Assembly (NCBI RefSeq): GCF_017639855.1
Contig: NZ_CP072115.1
Span: 1,928,501-1,992,500, forward strand
Direction: 5' to 3'
Origin: Streptococcus sp. zg-86
GTDB lineage: Bacteria > Bacillota > Bacilli > Lactobacillales > Streptococcaceae
Length of the DNA stretch: 64,000 nt
Shown: piece by piece, positions 35,396-45,797 of the stretch
Layout of the letters: the number at the start of each line of letters is the position of its first letter
Numbering within the stretch: position 1 is the first letter of the stretch
The notes under the pieces: model-generated
What the model was told of the DNA's origin: nothing
Seen by the model: the letters and a program-made list of their open reading frames with translations, nothing else
The model's database searches: none
Program-made: the position numbers and the translations under genes

Positions 35396-36412
35396 ATGAA
35401 CAAACAAAAAATTGCCGTTCTCGGCCCAGGATCATGGGGAACAGCCCTGTCGCAGGTCCTTAACGACAATGGCCACGAAGTCCGTATTTGGGGAAATATC
35501 CCTGAACAAATCGACGAAATCAATCAACACCATACCAATACGCGTTATTTCAAAGATGTCGTCCTAGATTCTGCTATCACAGCCTACAAAGAATTAAGCG
35601 AGGCTTTAGACGGTGTTGATGCTGTGCTGTTGGTCGTACCCACTAAGGTCATGCGTTTAGTTGCAAAACAAGTCGCTGAAACCCTAGACCACAAGGTGGT
35701 AGTGATGCATGCTTCCAAAGGTCTCGAGCCAGAAAGCCACAAGCGTTTATCGACAGTTTTAGAAGAAGAAATTCCTGCTGAATTACGGAGCGAAGTAGTT
35801 GTCGTGTCTGGTCCAAGCCATGCAGAAGAAACCATTATTCGCGATTTAACGCTGATCTCAGCAGCATCCAAAGACCTAGAAGTCGCTCAATATGTCCAAA
35901 CACTCTTTAGTAACCATTACTTCCGTCTCTATACCAACAATGATATCATCGGGGTGGAAACGGCTGGTGCATTGAAAAATATCATTGCAGTCGGAGCAGG
36001 TGCCCTTCACGGGCTTGGATATGGAGACAATGCCAAGGCAGCTATTATTGCGCGTGGCTTGACCGAAATTACCCGACTAGGAGTTGAAATGGGGGCCAAT
36101 CCCCTTACATACAGTGGCCTGTCTGGTGTTGGTGATTTGATTGTAACAGGAACATCTGTCCATTCACGGAACTGGCGTGCTGGAGACCAACTAGGACGTG
36201 GTGAAAAGTTAGAAGATATTGAACGCAATATGGGTATGGTTATCGAAGGAATTTCTACCACTAAGGTAGCCTATGAGCTCGCACAAGAACTGGGAGTTTA
36301 CATGCCGATTACTCAGGCGATTTATAGTGTCATCTATCAAGGAGCTAGTATCGAAGAAGCCATTAAACAAATCATGTCTAGCGAATTCCGTCAGGAAAAT
36401 GAATGGTCATAA
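35396..36412 (+). CDS. gpsA: Glycerol-3-phosphate dehydrogenase [NAD(P)+]
   Basis: Reduces dihydroxyacetone phosphate to sn-glycerol-3-phosphate for phospholipid and teichoic acid synthesis. The 338-residue protein has the NAD(P)-binding motif [13 protein letters not shown] (about 7-19), the catalytic lysine in [12 protein letters not shown], and the C-terminal substrate region. AGAGAGGAAGCAAG precedes the ATG at 35396. Its end is 11 bases before galU, so the two form an operon, as in other streptococci. Confidence 0.96.
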   Translation: MNKQKIAVLGPGSWGTALSQVLNDNGHEVRIWGNIPEQIDEINQHHTNTRYFKDVVLDSAITAYKELSEALDGVDAVLLVVPTKVMRLVAKQVAETLDHKVVVMHASKGLEPESHKRLSTVLEEEIPAELRSEVVVVSGPSHAEETIIRDLTLISAASKDLEVAQYVQTLFSNHYFRLYTNNDIIGVETAGALKNIIAVGAGALHGLGYGDNAKAAIIARGLTEITRLGVEMGANPLTYSGLSGVGDLIVTGTSVHSRNWRAGDQLGRGEKLEDIERNMGMVIEGISTTKVAYELAQELGVYMPITQAIYSVIYQGASIEEAIKQIMSSEFRQENEWS

Positions 36413-36423
36413 AGGAGAAAAAT

Positions 36424-37323
36424 ATGACACAAAAAGTTAGAAAAGCTGTCATTCCAGCCGCTGGTTTGGGAACTCGCTTCCTACCTGCCACCAAAGCCTT
36501 GGCAAAAGAAATGTTGCCAATCGTAGACAAACCAACGCTACAATTCATTCTAGAAGAAGCGCTAAAGTCTGGAATTGAAGACATCCTAGTTGTCACCAAT
36601 AAAGCGAAACGTTCAATTGAAGATCACTTTGATTCCAACTTTGAATTGGAATACAATCTGAAAGAAAAAGAGAAAAATGATCTCTTAAAACTAGTAGATG
36701 AAGCAACTGCTATTCGCTTACATTTCATTCGCCAAAGTTATCCACGTGGACTAGGAGATGCTGTTTTACAAGCCAAAGCCTTTGTCGGAAATGAACCATT
36801 CGTTGTCATGTTAGGTGATGACTTAATGGATATTACCAATCCAAATGCTGTACCATTGACTAAACAACTAATGGACGACTACGAGAAAACCCATGCTTCG
36901 ACTATTGCTGTCATGCCTGTTCCTCATGAAGAAGTCTCTGCTTATGGTGTCATTGCACCGCAAGGGGAAGGAATCAACGGTCTTTACAGCGTGGATACCT
37001 TTGTGGAAAAACCAGCTCCTGACGAAGCTCCGTCTGATCTAGCCATTATTGGGCGCTACCTCCTGACTCCAGAAATTTTTGCTATTTTAGAAAACCAAGC
37101 ACCAGGTGCCGGAAACGAAATTCAGCTGACAGATGCCATTGATACACTCAATAAGACTCAACGTGTCTTTGCTCGTGAATTTAAGGGAGACCGCTATGAT
37201 GTTGGCGACAAATTTGGTTTCATGAAAACATCCATTGACTACGCCCTACAACACCCGCAGGTCAAAGATGACCTCAAACAATACCTGATTGAATTAGGCA
37301 AAAAACTAGACGATACCAAATAG
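36424..37323 (+). CDS. galU: UTP-glucose-1-phosphate uridylyltransferase
   Basis: Makes UDP-glucose for capsule, teichoic acid glycosylation and Leloir metabolism. The 299-residue protein has the nucleotidyltransferase signature [20 protein letters not shown] (about 10-29), the GDDL segment and the VEKP motif. AAAGGAGAAAAAT lies before the ATG at 36424. It is second gene of gpsA-galU, and a strong bidirectional terminator follows. Confidence 0.96.
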   Translation: MTQKVRKAVIPAAGLGTRFLPATKALAKEMLPIVDKPTLQFILEEALKSGIEDILVVTNKAKRSIEDHFDSNFELEYNLKEKEKNDLLKLVDEATAIRLHFIRQSYPRGLGDAVLQAKAFVGNEPFVVMLGDDLMDITNPNAVPLTKQLMDDYEKTHASTIAVMPVPHEEVSAYGVIAPQGEGINGLYSVDTFVEKPAPDEAPSDLAIIGRYLLTPEIFAILENQAPGAGNEIQLTDAIDTLNKTQRVFAREFKGDRYDVGDKFGFMKTSIDYALQHPQVKDDLKQYLIELGKKLDDTK

Positions 37324-37380
37324 AAAAAAACACGAACACACTCTAACAGCAAATTATCTGTAGGAGTGCTCGTGTTTTTC
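37324..37380. terminator. Bidirectional terminator between galU and the rhomboid gene
   Basis: AAACACGAACACACTC pairs with GAGTGCTCGTGTTT around an ~18-base loop. A-rich and T-rich flanks serve both strands. Confidence 0.8.
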
Positions 37381-37390
37381 TATTCTCATT

Positions 37391-38068
37391 TTATAGGCCA
37401 AGGCTAATGGCAACTAAGCCAATTACTAAAAGAAGATAAACTCCCAAGGCCATTCTTCTTTGCTGATGTGTAAAGAGATAAGGTTCACTAGTAGTCGGTA
37501 AGAAAACAGTAGCAATAGCACCACCCACAGCACCGCCGACATGACCAGCTAGGCTGATTTCTGGATTGAATAAGCCTAATGCAAGATTAAGGAGCAACAG
37601 AGCGATATAGCGTTGTCCTAAGAGCTGTAAGTATGGGTTACGACTCTGGAAACGCAAGACAACCATAGCTCCAAACAGGCCAAATAAGGAAGTGGAGGCC
37701 CCCGCCGCTACCGCACTGGGGGTTAAAAATAAAATAAATAGATTCCCCATCACTCCTGCTAGAAGATAAAGTAGAAAAAAGCGCTTTGAGCCGAAAATAG
37801 CTTCCATTTGATAACCAAAAACATAAAGAGTCATGCTATTAAAAAGAAAATGCTCCCAGCCAATATGAACAAAAATGGGCGAAATCAAGCGCCATAACTG
37901 GGTCGGATCCACTTTTACAATCAGCCCATACATACCACCAAAATCATAAATGGTCTGCGCTGTCGTTGCCTGACCAAACCGCAGTATCTGCATAGCCACA
38001 AACACCACCGCCGTCAGCAACAATAGGCCATTGGTCACAGGATGGCGTGTATTAATCATTTGTTTCAT
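37391..38068 (-). CDS. Rhomboid-family intramembrane serine protease
   Basis: The 225-residue protein has about seven membrane spans. It has the catalytic serine in GASTSLFGLFG (about residues 122-132), the catalytic histidine in LAGHVGGAVGG in a later span, and the L1-loop WR-type motif (LWRLISPIFVHIGWEHFLFN). Rhomboids cleave membrane protein substrates within the bilayer; streptococcal substrates are poorly known. The start overlaps the end of the cyclo-ligase gene by 17 bases, so the two are cotranscribed. Confidence 0.9.
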   Translation of the reverse strand: MKQMINTRHPVTNGLLLLTAVVFVAMQILRFGQATTAQTIYDFGGMYGLIVKVDPTQLWRLISPIFVHIGWEHFLFNSMTLYVFGYQMEAIFGSKRFFLLYLLAGVMGNLFILFLTPSAVAAGASTSLFGLFGAMVVLRFQSRNPYLQLLGQRYIALLLLNLALGLFNPEISLAGHVGGAVGGAIATVFLPTTSEPYLFTHQQRRMALGVYLLLVIGLVAISLGL

Positions 38069-38591
38069 AATATAAAACCTTTCTCACCGCTTGATCAAAC
38101 TCTTCTTCTCTAAACTCATACCGTTGAAAATCATGCGGGGTACTCACTGTCATTCCTTGAAATTGTGCCAAATAGCGATCATAAAATCCACCACCGTATC
38201 CAATCCGATGGCCTGCCTGATTCCAAGCAAGTCCTGGAACATGTATCACATCAATCTCTGACGGATCAAGAGCTGCATCTGAACGTGGCTCCCAAACGCC
38301 AAAAGAACTGAGAACCAAGTCATTCTCATCATAGGGAACAAAGACCATTCGCCCCTTACCATAGGTTTTTGGAACCACAATCTTCTTTCCGTCCAGCTGT
38401 GCCTGACGAATCAAAAATGAGGTATCCATTTCATGTGGCATGGATAAAAAAGTTGCAATCGTATCGGCTTCTTGATAGGCTGATAAACTACAAATCGCTT
38501 GACAGGACCATTCACTCCACCTTTTGATTTCCTGCTTGGACAGAGTTTTTAATCGAGCAATAATTTCCTTACGGATGGCTTCTTTTTCCAT
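38052..38591 (-). CDS. 5-formyltetrahydrofolate cyclo-ligase
   Basis: Converts 5-formyl-THF to 5,10-methenyl-THF with ATP hydrolysis, returning stored folate to one-carbon metabolism. The 179-residue protein has the family signature RIGYGGGFYDRYLAQ (about 130-144) and the substrate region ATFLSMPHEMDT. It precedes the rhomboid gene, an adjacency common in streptococci. Confidence 0.92.
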   Translation of the reverse strand: MEKEAIRKEIIARLKTLSKQEIKRWSEWSCQAICSLSAYQEADTIATFLSMPHEMDTSFLIRQAQLDGKKIVVPKTYGKGRMVFVPYDENDLVLSSFGVWEPRSDAALDPSEIDVIHVPGLAWNQAGHRIGYGGGFYDRYLAQFQGMTVSTPHDFQRYEFREEEFDQAVRKVLYYETND

Positions 38592-38613
38592 TTCTATTTC
38601 CCCTTCTCAACGA

Positions 38614-38652
38614 TAAAAACCAATCCAATAGGCAGTAAACCGACGGATTGGC
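38614..38652 (-). terminator. dapL terminator
   Basis: On the minus strand CCAATCC pairs with GGATTGG across the loop and TTTTTATC follows. Located between dapL and the cyclo-ligase gene. Confidence 0.75.
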
Positions 38653-38664
38653 TCTCTTGATGTC

Positions 38665-39795
38665 TTACTCTTCTACCTTATATCTCAAAAACGCTACCAA
38701 ATGTTCAACCGCAAAAGGAATGGCTTCTTCCTTGGGACTTAAGCGTGGATTGTGCAGAGGGTACGGAGTATCTACTCCTAGCCAAAACATCACACCAGGC
38801 ACCTTGCTGAGTAGATAACCAAAATCCTCCCCTGTCATAGCAGGGGGACAATCGATCACTTCAACTTCAGGAATTGCCTCAAAATAAGTCATTAACTCGC
38901 CAGCCAATTGTGGATTATTTTCCACAGGCAAGTAACCACCTTGATTCAATTCAATCTCAACTTCAAGACCGAATGAAGCAGCAATCCCTTGTGCTACTTC
39001 TCGCACTCGTTTTTGGACCAATAAGCTCATTTCTTGAGTCAAAGAGCGAATTGTTCCATGCAAAAAGGCAGTTTCTGCAATGACATTATTGGTTGTTCCC
39101 GCATGCATGGAGCCAAAAGTGACAACCGCCCCCTCAATTGGATCGACATTTCGGCTAACCACCGATTGGACCTGCGTGATGAAATAACTCGCAGCCACCA
39201 AGGCATCATTTGCCGTATGAGGAAAGGCCGCGTGACCACCACGTCCAATAAAGCGAATCTTCACCTCACAAGTACCGGCAAAGAGAGTCGCACGATTGGT
39301 CGCAATTTGTCCTACTTTCAAATCCGGTCGCACATGCAAACCGTAAAACTCATCCGGCAACCACTCACCAAAAGCTCCCGCTTCATACATCAGCATTCCT
39401 CCTGCAAGATTTTCCTCCGCAGGTTGGAACAAAAAGAGCATATTCTGACGAGGCTGTTGGGCAATCATCTGCTCCAACACTCCCAGAGCAATCGTCATAT
39501 GAACATCATGCCCACACGCATGCATACGACCATCATGGGTCGAAGCAAAATCAAGCCCTGTCTCCTCAACAATTGGGAGACCATCAATATCTGTCCGCCA
39601 GCCAATCGTTTTTTCTCCAATTGTTCCTGTCAAATAAACGAGAATCCCAGTTTCCCACGTTCGAATCTGGGCAAAGGAACAATCTTTTAAGAGAGTAGCA
39701 AGAGTCTCCATGAGAAAGGCATGGGTCTTGAACTCTTCCATTCCAATTTCAGGAATTTGGTGCAAAGCACGCCGAATCGCAATCAAATCAAGCAT
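38665..39795 (-). CDS. dapL: N-acetyldiaminopimelate deacetylase (M20D family)
   Basis: Removes acetate from N-acetyl-LL-diaminopimelate in the acetylase variant of the lysine pathway. The 376-residue M20D amidohydrolase has the metal-site motifs HACGHDVHM (about 91-99) and [11 protein letters not shown], plus a dimerisation insert ([10 protein letters not shown]). General M20D members also hydrolyse aminoacyl conjugates. The adjacent dapH (9-base gap) gives the specific assignment. In streptococci the product supports lysine and peptidoglycan stem-peptide synthesis. Confidence 0.88.
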   Translation of the reverse strand: MLDLIAIRRALHQIPEIGMEEFKTHAFLMETLATLLKDCSFAQIRTWETGILVYLTGTIGEKTIGWRTDIDGLPIVEETGLDFASTHDGRMHACGHDVHMTIALGVLEQMIAQQPRQNMLFLFQPAEENLAGGMLMYEAGAFGEWLPDEFYGLHVRPDLKVGQIATNRATLFAGTCEVKIRFIGRGGHAAFPHTANDALVAASYFITQVQSVVSRNVDPIEGAVVTFGSMHAGTTNNVIAETAFLHGTIRSLTQEMSLLVQKRVREVAQGIAASFGLEVEIELNQGGYLPVENNPQLAGELMTYFEAIPEVEVIDCPPAMTGEDFGYLLSKVPGVMFWLGVDTPYPLHNPRLSPKEEAIPFAVEHLVAFLRYKVEE

Positions 39796-39804
39796 GACTA
39801 TCTC

Positions 39805-40503
39805 CTAAAGTGTCCGAAGGGCATCTTCCAAGGCTGTTTTTTGTTGGGTTTTTTCATCAATTTCTTTAATAATACGTGCGGGAACTCCTGCCACAACGAC
39901 ATTTTCAGGAACATCTTGCGTAACAATGGCTCCTGCTGCCACAACAGAACCACTACCAATCTGCACGCCTTCAATTACCACAGCGTTCGCACCAACTAAG
40001 ACATTATCACCCACGCGAACAGGCTCTGCACTAGCAGGCTCAATCACACCAGCTAAGACAGCTCCCGCACCGATGTGGCTGTTTTTCCCAACTGTGGCAC
40101 GTCCACCAAGAATGGCTCCCATATCAATCATTGTTCCCTCACCAATTTCAGCACCAATATTGATGACAGCCCCCATCATAATAACGGCATTATCACCAAT
40201 TGACACTTGATCACGGATAATAGCTCCTGGTTCAATTCGAGCGTTAATGGCACGTTTATCGAGCAAAGGAACAGCTGAATTACGCGCATCTTGCTCTACT
40301 ACATAATCTTTATTTTCCCTCAAATGAGCAAGAAGTGGTGCAATATCTTTCCAATCACCGAATAAGACATTACCAAGTTTTACAACTGTTTCAGGAACTG
40401 CAGCTACCAATTCTCCCTCAAAAGTTACTTTGACGGTTGTCTTCTTCTCTGCTTGGGCAATAAATTGAATAATTTCTTGGGCGTTCATTTTTGTTGCTGT
40501 CAT
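39805..40503 (-). CDS. dapH: 2,3,4,5-tetrahydropyridine-2,6-dicarboxylate N-acetyltransferase
   Basis: Acetylates tetrahydrodipicolinate using acetyl-CoA, the step before the dapL aminotransferase/deacetylase steps. The 232-residue protein has an N-terminal DapH domain ([20 protein letters not shown]) and a C-terminal left-handed beta helix of hexapeptide repeats (about 88-200; [20 protein letters not shown]). It is cotranscribed with dapL. Often called dapD in streptococcal annotation. Confidence 0.92.
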   Translation of the reverse strand: MTATKMNAQEIIQFIAQAEKKTTVKVTFEGELVAAVPETVVKLGNVLFGDWKDIAPLLAHLRENKDYVVEQDARNSAVPLLDKRAINARIEPGAIIRDQVSIGDNAVIMMGAVINIGAEIGEGTMIDMGAILGGRATVGKNSHIGAGAVLAGVIEPASAEPVRVGDNVLVGANAVVIEGVQIGSGSVVAAGAIVTQDVPENVVVAGVPARIIKEIDEKTQQKTALEDALRTL

Positions 40504-40570
40504 AGCATCTCCATTCTCAAATAAATAATTCGCTTTCTATTATACCAAATTTTCAGAATATTTGAAATAA

Positions 40571-41290
40571 TTATCTTTTCTTTCTTTTCGGAAGCAGTTT
40601 TGGCACCTGTTGGACAAATCTTGGAAGACTCAGTGCCTTGCTATTAGCAGTCTGAGCTAAGAGTTTGCTAGTTTGTAAACCTTCTTCTGTTAGGTAATAC
40701 AGTTTGACCAAACTTCCTTTTGCCACACTAGTGACAAGCATATTAGGTTTAGGCTGCATATCTAGAATCAGATTTGCTTGCTGGTGGGCATATTTCGCCT
40801 GAGCTTTTAGAGGAATGCCAATGGGTTTTAAACCAATCTTTGTCACATGTTCTTGTGCTTCATCTAAGGACAAGCCAATGAGGTTTGGCAAAGGAATGCT
40901 CAAGTCACTAGCTTCAATAATCTCTGGAGTCACATAATACAGTTTTACTAAGGTTCCTGGCTCAAAATTCCCTGACTTTGGAACCATAGCAACTATTTCG
41001 TCAGCACGTTTTTTTGCATAGGTTTGCTGAGGTTTCGCAAGAATCTTGCTGACTGTAAAGCCTAGACTCTCCAAATGTTCTTGAGCTTCCTGGACATTCA
41101 TATCTATCAGATTAGGCAGGCGAAGCAAGCGATTTTTCTTCTCATAATTTTGTTCTAAAACCTTATCTACTAGCGGAACGACAGCATGGACAGCTTCTCC
41201 GATAACTCGAGTCGTATCTGGAATAATATCCAAAATCTTCGCCACCTCACCAATCATTTTTCCATTGACTGGTAATTTCTTTTTCGCCAT
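40571..41290 (-). CDS. Protein with two PASTA domains, no kinase or transpeptidase domain
   Basis: The 239-residue protein starts MAKKKLPVNGKMIGEVAKIL and has two PASTA-like repeats: about 55-125 (LRLPNLIDMNVQEAQEHLES...PGTLVKLYYV) and 130-205 (PLPNLIGLSLDEAQEHVTKI...SLVKLYYL). It ends in a strongly basic LLPKRKKR. PASTA domains normally form the extracellular part of StkP-type kinases or PBP2x and bind peptidoglycan. Here there is no signal peptide or clear membrane span. A shorter PASTA gene lies 35 bases upstream. Function unknown. Confidence 0.75.
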   Translation of the reverse strand: MAKKKLPVNGKMIGEVAKILDIIPDTTRVIGEAVHAVVPLVDKVLEQNYEKKNRLLRLPNLIDMNVQEAQEHLESLGFTVSKILAKPQQTYAKKRADEIVAMVPKSGNFEPGTLVKLYYVTPEIIEASDLSIPLPNLIGLSLDEAQEHVTKIGLKPIGIPLKAQAKYAHQQANLILDMQPKPNMLVTSVAKGSLVKLYYLTEEGLQTSKLLAQTANSKALSLPRFVQQVPKLLPKRKKR

Positions 41291-41325
41291 TTACTACCTC
41301 TTTTTCCTAATCTATCTCACCAGTA

Positions 41326-41631
41326 TCAGCGGTGGAAAAAGCCAATTTTCTTGCTCGCTTCTACAACTTCTTCATCCACATAGTAGATCTTAACAAGCCC
41401 CTTTTTCTCTACCCAACCTGGACTGTAATCAACGACTTCATTATAGCGTTTCTTGGCATACTTGCGCTCAGGTTTGAGCAAGACTGCGCTGACTCGAAAG
41501 CCCATATCTGTCAGGTGTTTCTTAGCTTCAGCCAAATCCAACTCGATAACATTGGGCACTTCTTTTTTACCAATATGGTCAATCCCATTTAGAATAGCAC
41601 TTCCTGCCAACCATAGCCATGATTCCAACAT
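41326..41631 (-). CDS. Small protein with one PASTA-like domain
   Basis: The 101-residue protein starts MLESWLWLAGSAILNGIDHI, a short amphipathic or hydrophobic stretch. One PASTA-like domain follows (about 27-88: VPNVIELDLAEAKKHLTDMG, then KKGLVKIYYVDEE). The repeated KPERKYAKKRYNEVVDYSP resembles KPQQTYAKKRADEIVAMVP in the neighbouring gene, so the two are paralogous. Cotranscription with it is likely. Localisation and role are unknown. Confidence 0.7.
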   Translation of the reverse strand: MLESWLWLAGSAILNGIDHIGKKEVPNVIELDLAEAKKHLTDMGFRVSAVLLKPERKYAKKRYNEVVDYSPGWVEKKGLVKIYYVDEEVVEASKKIGFFHR

Positions 41632-41756
41632 GCCTTATTTCCTTTTTTTATCTTCTTTCTTACCATTATAGGTTTTTCAAGCTAAACTTTCAAGAAAGAA
41701 TGCTAGATTTTATCACTGATACTCTTTGAAAATTAGACAAAACCTTGATCAAAAAA

Positions 41757-42037
41757 GAGGCTGAGACAAAAGTGTCCAGCCCCGATTCCCTTATAGATTT
41801 AACAGTTTTACGTAGTAGTTGTCGGACTTGTAAAACGTTGATAAATCAACATTCTACAAGCCGCATCAACCTTGCGGATATTGACAGTCAGAGGAGTGAC
41901 TGTCAATACCCGAGCTTAGAAACTAGAGAGCGAGGACAGTCCAATGGACTGTTAATACTTGAGCCTAGAAATAAGAAAGCAAAATTGACAAAATCGATTT
42001 CTGCCAAATACCGATTTTTGTCTCACTCCCTATCATG
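41757..42037. repeat. Composite intergenic repeat between PASTA genes and tkt
   Basis: It starts GAGGCTGAGACAAAAGTGTC and ends ATTTTTGTCTCACTCCC, so the ends are roughly inverted. Inside are TTGACAGTCA-gaggag-TGACTGTCAA, GTTGATAAATCAAC, GAGCTTAGAAACTAGAGAGC and GAGCCTAGAAATAAGAAAGC. The last two belong to the family also found near 750, 20040 and 20890. No gene. Confidence 0.7.
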
Positions 42038-42056
42038 CATCTACTGATGAGAAATT

Positions 42057-44027
42057 TTACAATCCTTTAACTGTTTTTACCACATTTTCTACAGTAAAGC
42101 CATATTCTTCGATGACTTTTGCTGCTGGCGCAGAAGCTCCAAAGGTATCAATACCAAGTACCGCACCATCTAGACCAACATATTTGTACCAGCTTTGAGT
42201 GGCACCCATTTCAATGGCTACACGGCGACGGATGGCATTTGGTAGAATTTCTTCCTTATAGGCTGCATCTTGCGCGTCAAAGAGTTCTGTCGAAGGCACG
42301 CTGACGACACGAACCTTGATACCTTCTGCTGCCAAGGCTTTCGCAGCACTCACTGCCAAGTTGACTTCTGAACCAGAGGCAAGAAGAATGGTATCAAATC
42401 CTGCTTCTTCGTAAACAACATAAGCACCTTTTGCCACCTTGTCAAAGTCCGTTCCTTCTTCTACTGTCAGATTTTGACGAGTGAGAACGAGAGCTGAAGG
42501 TGTTGATGTGCTCATCAATGACAAGTACCATGCTGCCTGTGTTTCACGCGCATCGGCTGGACGAAAGACCGTCAAATTTGGCATCGCACGAAGTCCTGCC
42601 AAATGCTCAATTGGCTCATGCGTTGGACCATCTTCTCCAACAGCAATTGAATCATGTGTAAAGACATAGGTTACTGGAAGTCCTTGAAGGGCTGACAAAC
42701 GAATCGCTGCCTTCACATAATCCGAGAAGACAAAGAAGGTACCGCCATAAACACGAAGTCCACCGTGTGCTGCCATACCGTTCAACACAGTTCCCATCGC
42801 AAATTCACGTACACCAAATTGAATATTGCGATTGAGGCGATGAGCGTCGTCTTGCAAACCATCTTCCTTGATGTAGGTCATATTTGAATGAGCCAAGTCA
42901 GCCGAACCACCCAAGAAAGTTGGAAGAACTTTAGCTGCTGCATTAATCGCATCTTGACTTGAATTACGAGTGGCTTGTGAGAAGCCTGCTTCATGTACTG
43001 GGAAATCGCTCGGTTTCAACTCTGCTGCATCGCGACCTTCAATAATGGCAGTCACTTCTTCTGCCAATTCTGGATAGGCCGCCTTGTAATCCGCTACCAA
43101 CTGCTCCCATGCTACGTAAGCTGCTTGACCACGGTCAGCGACTTTTTCCTTGAAATCTGCATACACTTCTGTTGGAATCTCAAATGGAGCAAAGTTCCAG
43201 TTTAACGCTTTACGAGTTGCTTCTGTCTCTTCTGCTCCGAGTGGGGCGCCATGTACTGCATTTGTCCCCTGCTTATTTGGAGAACCATATCCGATAATCG
43301 TTTTCACTTCGATAAGAGCTGGCTTGCCTGCTGCTTTTGCTGTTTCGATTGCCTGATTAATCGCGACAACATCTGTCCCATCCGTTACAAGATCGGTATG
43401 CCAGCCATAGGCTTCGTAGCGGGCACGAACATTTTCTGTAAAGGAATCTTTCGTTTCCCCATCTAAGTTAATATCATTTGAATCATAGAGGACAATGAGC
43501 TTGTCTAGTTTTTGCAAACCAGCATAAGAAGCCGCTTCGGCAGAGACACCTTCCATCAAGTCACCATCTCCACAAATAACATAGGTATAGTGGTCAAAAA
43601 GGTTATATCCTTCTTTATTGTACTTAGCTGCTAGGAAACGCTCTGCTTGGGCAAAACCTGTAGCAGTCGCAATTCCCTGTCCAAGAGGACCCGTCGTAAT
43701 ATCCACTCCAGCAGTATGACCATATTCTGGATGTCCTGGTGTTTTAGAACCCCATTGACGGAAATTCTTGATTTCATCCATGCTTACTTCTTCAAAACCA
43801 GATAAGTGAAGAAGGGCATAAAGGAGCATAGAACCGTGTCCTGCTGACAAGACAAAACGGTCACGATTGATCCAGTTTGGCACTTGAGGATTAATTGCTA
43901 ATTGATTGGTAAATAGGCTATAAGCCATTGGTGCAGCCCCCATCACTACCCCTGGGTGGCCTGATTTTGATTTTTCAATGGCATCAATACCAAGGAAACG
44001 AATCGCATTTACTGATAAGTTTGACAT
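42057..44027 (-). CDS. tkt: Transketolase
   Basis: Thiamine-diphosphate enzyme of the pentose phosphate pathway, exchanging two-carbon units between sugar phosphates. The 656-residue protein has the TPP-binding motif [18 protein letters not shown] (about 153-170), the N-terminal [12 protein letters not shown] and the pyrimidine domain [32 protein letters not shown] precedes the ATG at 44027; an ATG five codons upstream overlaps that ribosome site. Next to the ula genes it can take the xylulose-5-phosphate they produce, a conserved adjacency in streptococci. Confidence 0.95.
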   Translation of the reverse strand: MSNLSVNAIRFLGIDAIEKSKSGHPGVVMGAAPMAYSLFTNQLAINPQVPNWINRDRFVLSAGHGSMLLYALLHLSGFEEVSMDEIKNFRQWGSKTPGHPEYGHTAGVDITTGPLGQGIATATGFAQAERFLAAKYNKEGYNLFDHYTYVICGDGDLMEGVSAEAASYAGLQKLDKLIVLYDSNDINLDGETKDSFTENVRARYEAYGWHTDLVTDGTDVVAINQAIETAKAAGKPALIEVKTIIGYGSPNKQGTNAVHGAPLGAEETEATRKALNWNFAPFEIPTEVYADFKEKVADRGQAAYVAWEQLVADYKAAYPELAEEVTAIIEGRDAAELKPSDFPVHEAGFSQATRNSSQDAINAAAKVLPTFLGGSADLAHSNMTYIKEDGLQDDAHRLNRNIQFGVREFAMGTVLNGMAAHGGLRVYGGTFFVFSDYVKAAIRLSALQGLPVTYVFTHDSIAVGEDGPTHEPIEHLAGLRAMPNLTVFRPADARETQAAWYLSLMSTSTPSALVLTRQNLTVEEGTDFDKVAKGAYVVYEEAGFDTILLASGSEVNLAVSAAKALAAEGIKVRVVSVPSTELFDAQDAAYKEEILPNAIRRRVAIEMGATQSWYKYVGLDGAVLGIDTFGASAPAAKVIEEYGFTVENVVKTVKGL

Positions 44028-44103
44028 AAGGTTCTCCTTCATTTGTTCTACCTACTATTATATGAAAAATATCCGCATAACGCAACGGTATGCGGACAAG
44101 CTA

Positions 44104-44140
44104 GAAAGGGAATTAGCCAGCGCATCATTCCCCTTTCTTT
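44104..44140 (-). terminator. ulaG terminator
   Basis: AGAAAGGGGAAT pairs with ATTCCCTTTCT on the minus strand, just after the ulaG stop. Confidence 0.65.
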
Positions 44141-44148
44141 CTACAATG

Positions 44149-45240
44149 TTATAACAAGGCCTTGAATTGAATATTGGAATCTTCTAAGAAGCAATCATCA
44201 AAGCCACGAGGATGATGGTATTCAATACGGTCTTGGTCAAGCGGATAGGTGTATTTACCACCCACTTCCCAGATGAATGGATGAAATTGATATTGTAACC
44301 GTTCTTTTCGCATTTTCCACAAGGCCAAAATTTCATCCGTTGAAGCCATAAAATTAGACCAAATATCATAGTGAACAGGGATAATGACCTTTGCACGAAG
44401 ATTTTCAGCCATGCGAAGTAGGTCAATAGACGTCATCTTATCTTGGATTCCCAATGGATTTTCACCATAATTGTTCAAAGCAACGTCAATCTTGAAATCG
44501 CGACCATGTTTTGCAAAGTAATTAGAGAAATGAGAATCTGCTCCGTGGTATACGGTTCCGCCTGGAGTTTCAAAGACATAGTTTACTGCCTTGCGCGCCA
44601 TTTCTTCATCTGTCACAGCAAGTCCTGCTAATTCACCATCCTGAGCATCAGCACCTTCTACTGGAAGCGTCACTAAACATGTCCGGTCAAACGACTCAAC
44701 TGCATGTACCTTCATGTCTTTAATTTCAAAACTATCACCTGGTTTTACGATGATAATACGCTCTTCCGGTACTCCCCATTTCTTCCAAATTTCACCACAT
44801 TCATACGGTCCAACAAATTTCACATGGTCCAATTTAGGATTATTCACAATCGCTGCGGCTGTATTGATATCGATATGATCGCTATGAAAATGAGAAACAA
44901 GATAATAATCTAGCTCATTGATTGCAAATGGATCAATGACCATTGGTTGCACGCGAAGATTTGGTTGAAGTTTGCGAACTCCTGCCATATTGGCCATTTG
45001 GTGTCCACGTACCATATCTTTCACTTTTTTGGTGGATTTTCCACGCGCTGACCAGAGATCCATAACAATATTCGCTCCTCCTGGTGTTTTGAGCCAAATC
45101 CCACAATTTCCTAGCCACCACATCGCGAAATTTCCTTCTGGAACAATTTCTTCTTCAATCTCCTCATTGAGCCATGTCCCCCATTCTGGGAATGTGCTTA
45201 AAATCCATGATTCTCTTGTAATGTCATTGACTTTCGCCAT
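44149..45240 (-). CDS. ulaG: L-ascorbate-6-phosphate lactonase
   Basis: Opens the lactone of L-ascorbate-6-phosphate to 3-keto-L-gulonate-6-phosphate, the first cytoplasmic step after PTS uptake. The 363-residue protein is a metallo-beta-lactamase-fold hydrolase with HFHSDHIDI (about 116-124) and later metal ligands in [10 protein letters not shown] and [20 protein letters not shown] precedes the ATG. It is transcribed separately from ulaABCDEF, from a promoter that copies the architecture of the ulaA promoter. Confidence 0.94.
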   Translation of the reverse strand: MAKVNDITRESWILSTFPEWGTWLNEEIEEEIVPEGNFAMWWLGNCGIWLKTPGGANIVMDLWSARGKSTKKVKDMVRGHQMANMAGVRKLQPNLRVQPMVIDPFAINELDYYLVSHFHSDHIDINTAAAIVNNPKLDHVKFVGPYECGEIWKKWGVPEERIIIVKPGDSFEIKDMKVHAVESFDRTCLVTLPVEGADAQDGELAGLAVTDEEMARKAVNYVFETPGGTVYHGADSHFSNYFAKHGRDFKIDVALNNYGENPLGIQDKMTSIDLLRMAENLRAKVIIPVHYDIWSNFMASTDEILALWKMRKERLQYQFHPFIWEVGGKYTYPLDQDRIEYHHPRGFDDCFLEDSNIQFKALL

Positions 45241-45274
45241 AATAATTCCTCCTAATAGGCTTCTTTATAGGTTC

Positions 45275-45338
45275 AGTATAACGCTTTCATCTCTCCAAAA
45301 AAAGACCAAATAAAACACAGACCAGTGTTCAGTTTTGG
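45275..45338 (-). promoter_or_regulatory. ulaG promoter with activator-type operator
   Basis: Minus strand: -10 TATACT (45275-45280), 17-bp spacer, poor -35 TTTTTT (45298-45303). Two bases further upstream is a 33-bp dyad (45306-45338): CCAAAA..GAACAC-N6-GTGTTT-T-ATTTGG. A cre-like TGAAAGCGTTATAC (45276-45289) overlaps the core promoter. The same layout is found upstream of ulaA. Likely target of the PRD regulator. Confidence 0.7.
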
Positions 45339-45605
45339 ACTGTCAACCCGCTTTCAAAACATCGAAAAAGCCTCGAAAACTCACTACACCTCAACCGAAT
45401 ACTACTACCTCTCGCCAGTAAGTGAAAGAACGCACGACAAAAAAGATTGTGTACACCCGAACGCTTTAAGAAAGGATCAAGCAATACTAGCTTTGATTTT
45501 AATTGCCCCCTATAAAATCAATAGCTAATTCGGCAACAAAATCGTAAGAAGGAAAAAACCCGAAGTATCTAAAGTGAACTCGCTTCTCTGGTTTCTAGGC
45601 TCAGG
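45339..45605. other. Intergenic region between the ulaG promoter and repeat copy 4
   Basis: No credible gene or structural RNA is seen. Short plus-strand frames lack ribosome sites. Confidence 0.4.
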
Positions 45606-45712
45606 GATCAACCGTTGATTCGGCTATCTTTGGAGCTTAAAAAGCCAATATCATGTCAATCAACCACCGCAACAATCTGTTTTTACTAATTCTGATAAGG
45701 AAGGCTGAACTT
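45606..45712 (-). repeat. Intergenic stem-loop repeat element, copy 4 (inverted)
   Basis: GATCAACCGTTGATTCGGCT, ATCTTTGGAGCTTAAAAAGCC, GTCAATCAACCACCGC, and TGATAAGGAAGGCTGAACTT follow the order of the inverted family members at 28424 and 52679. Confidence 0.65.
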
Positions 45713-45768
45713 GAAACCAAATCTCTTGAAAATAGGAATATCGGTACCAATCAAAAAATTTGGTAACT

Positions 45769-45793
45769 TAAAAAACTGGGGCCTCTCCCCAGT
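45769..45793 (-). terminator. Terminator of the PRD regulator gene
   Basis: ACTGGGG-AGAGG-CCCCAGT followed by TTTTTTAAG on the minus strand. Confidence 0.85.
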
Positions 45794-45797
45794 AACA

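Noticed and set aside
45325..45528. 67-codon plus-strand frame starting in the ulaG operator
   Set aside because: It begins inside the regulatory dyad, has no ribosome site and has composition unlike neighbouring proteins.
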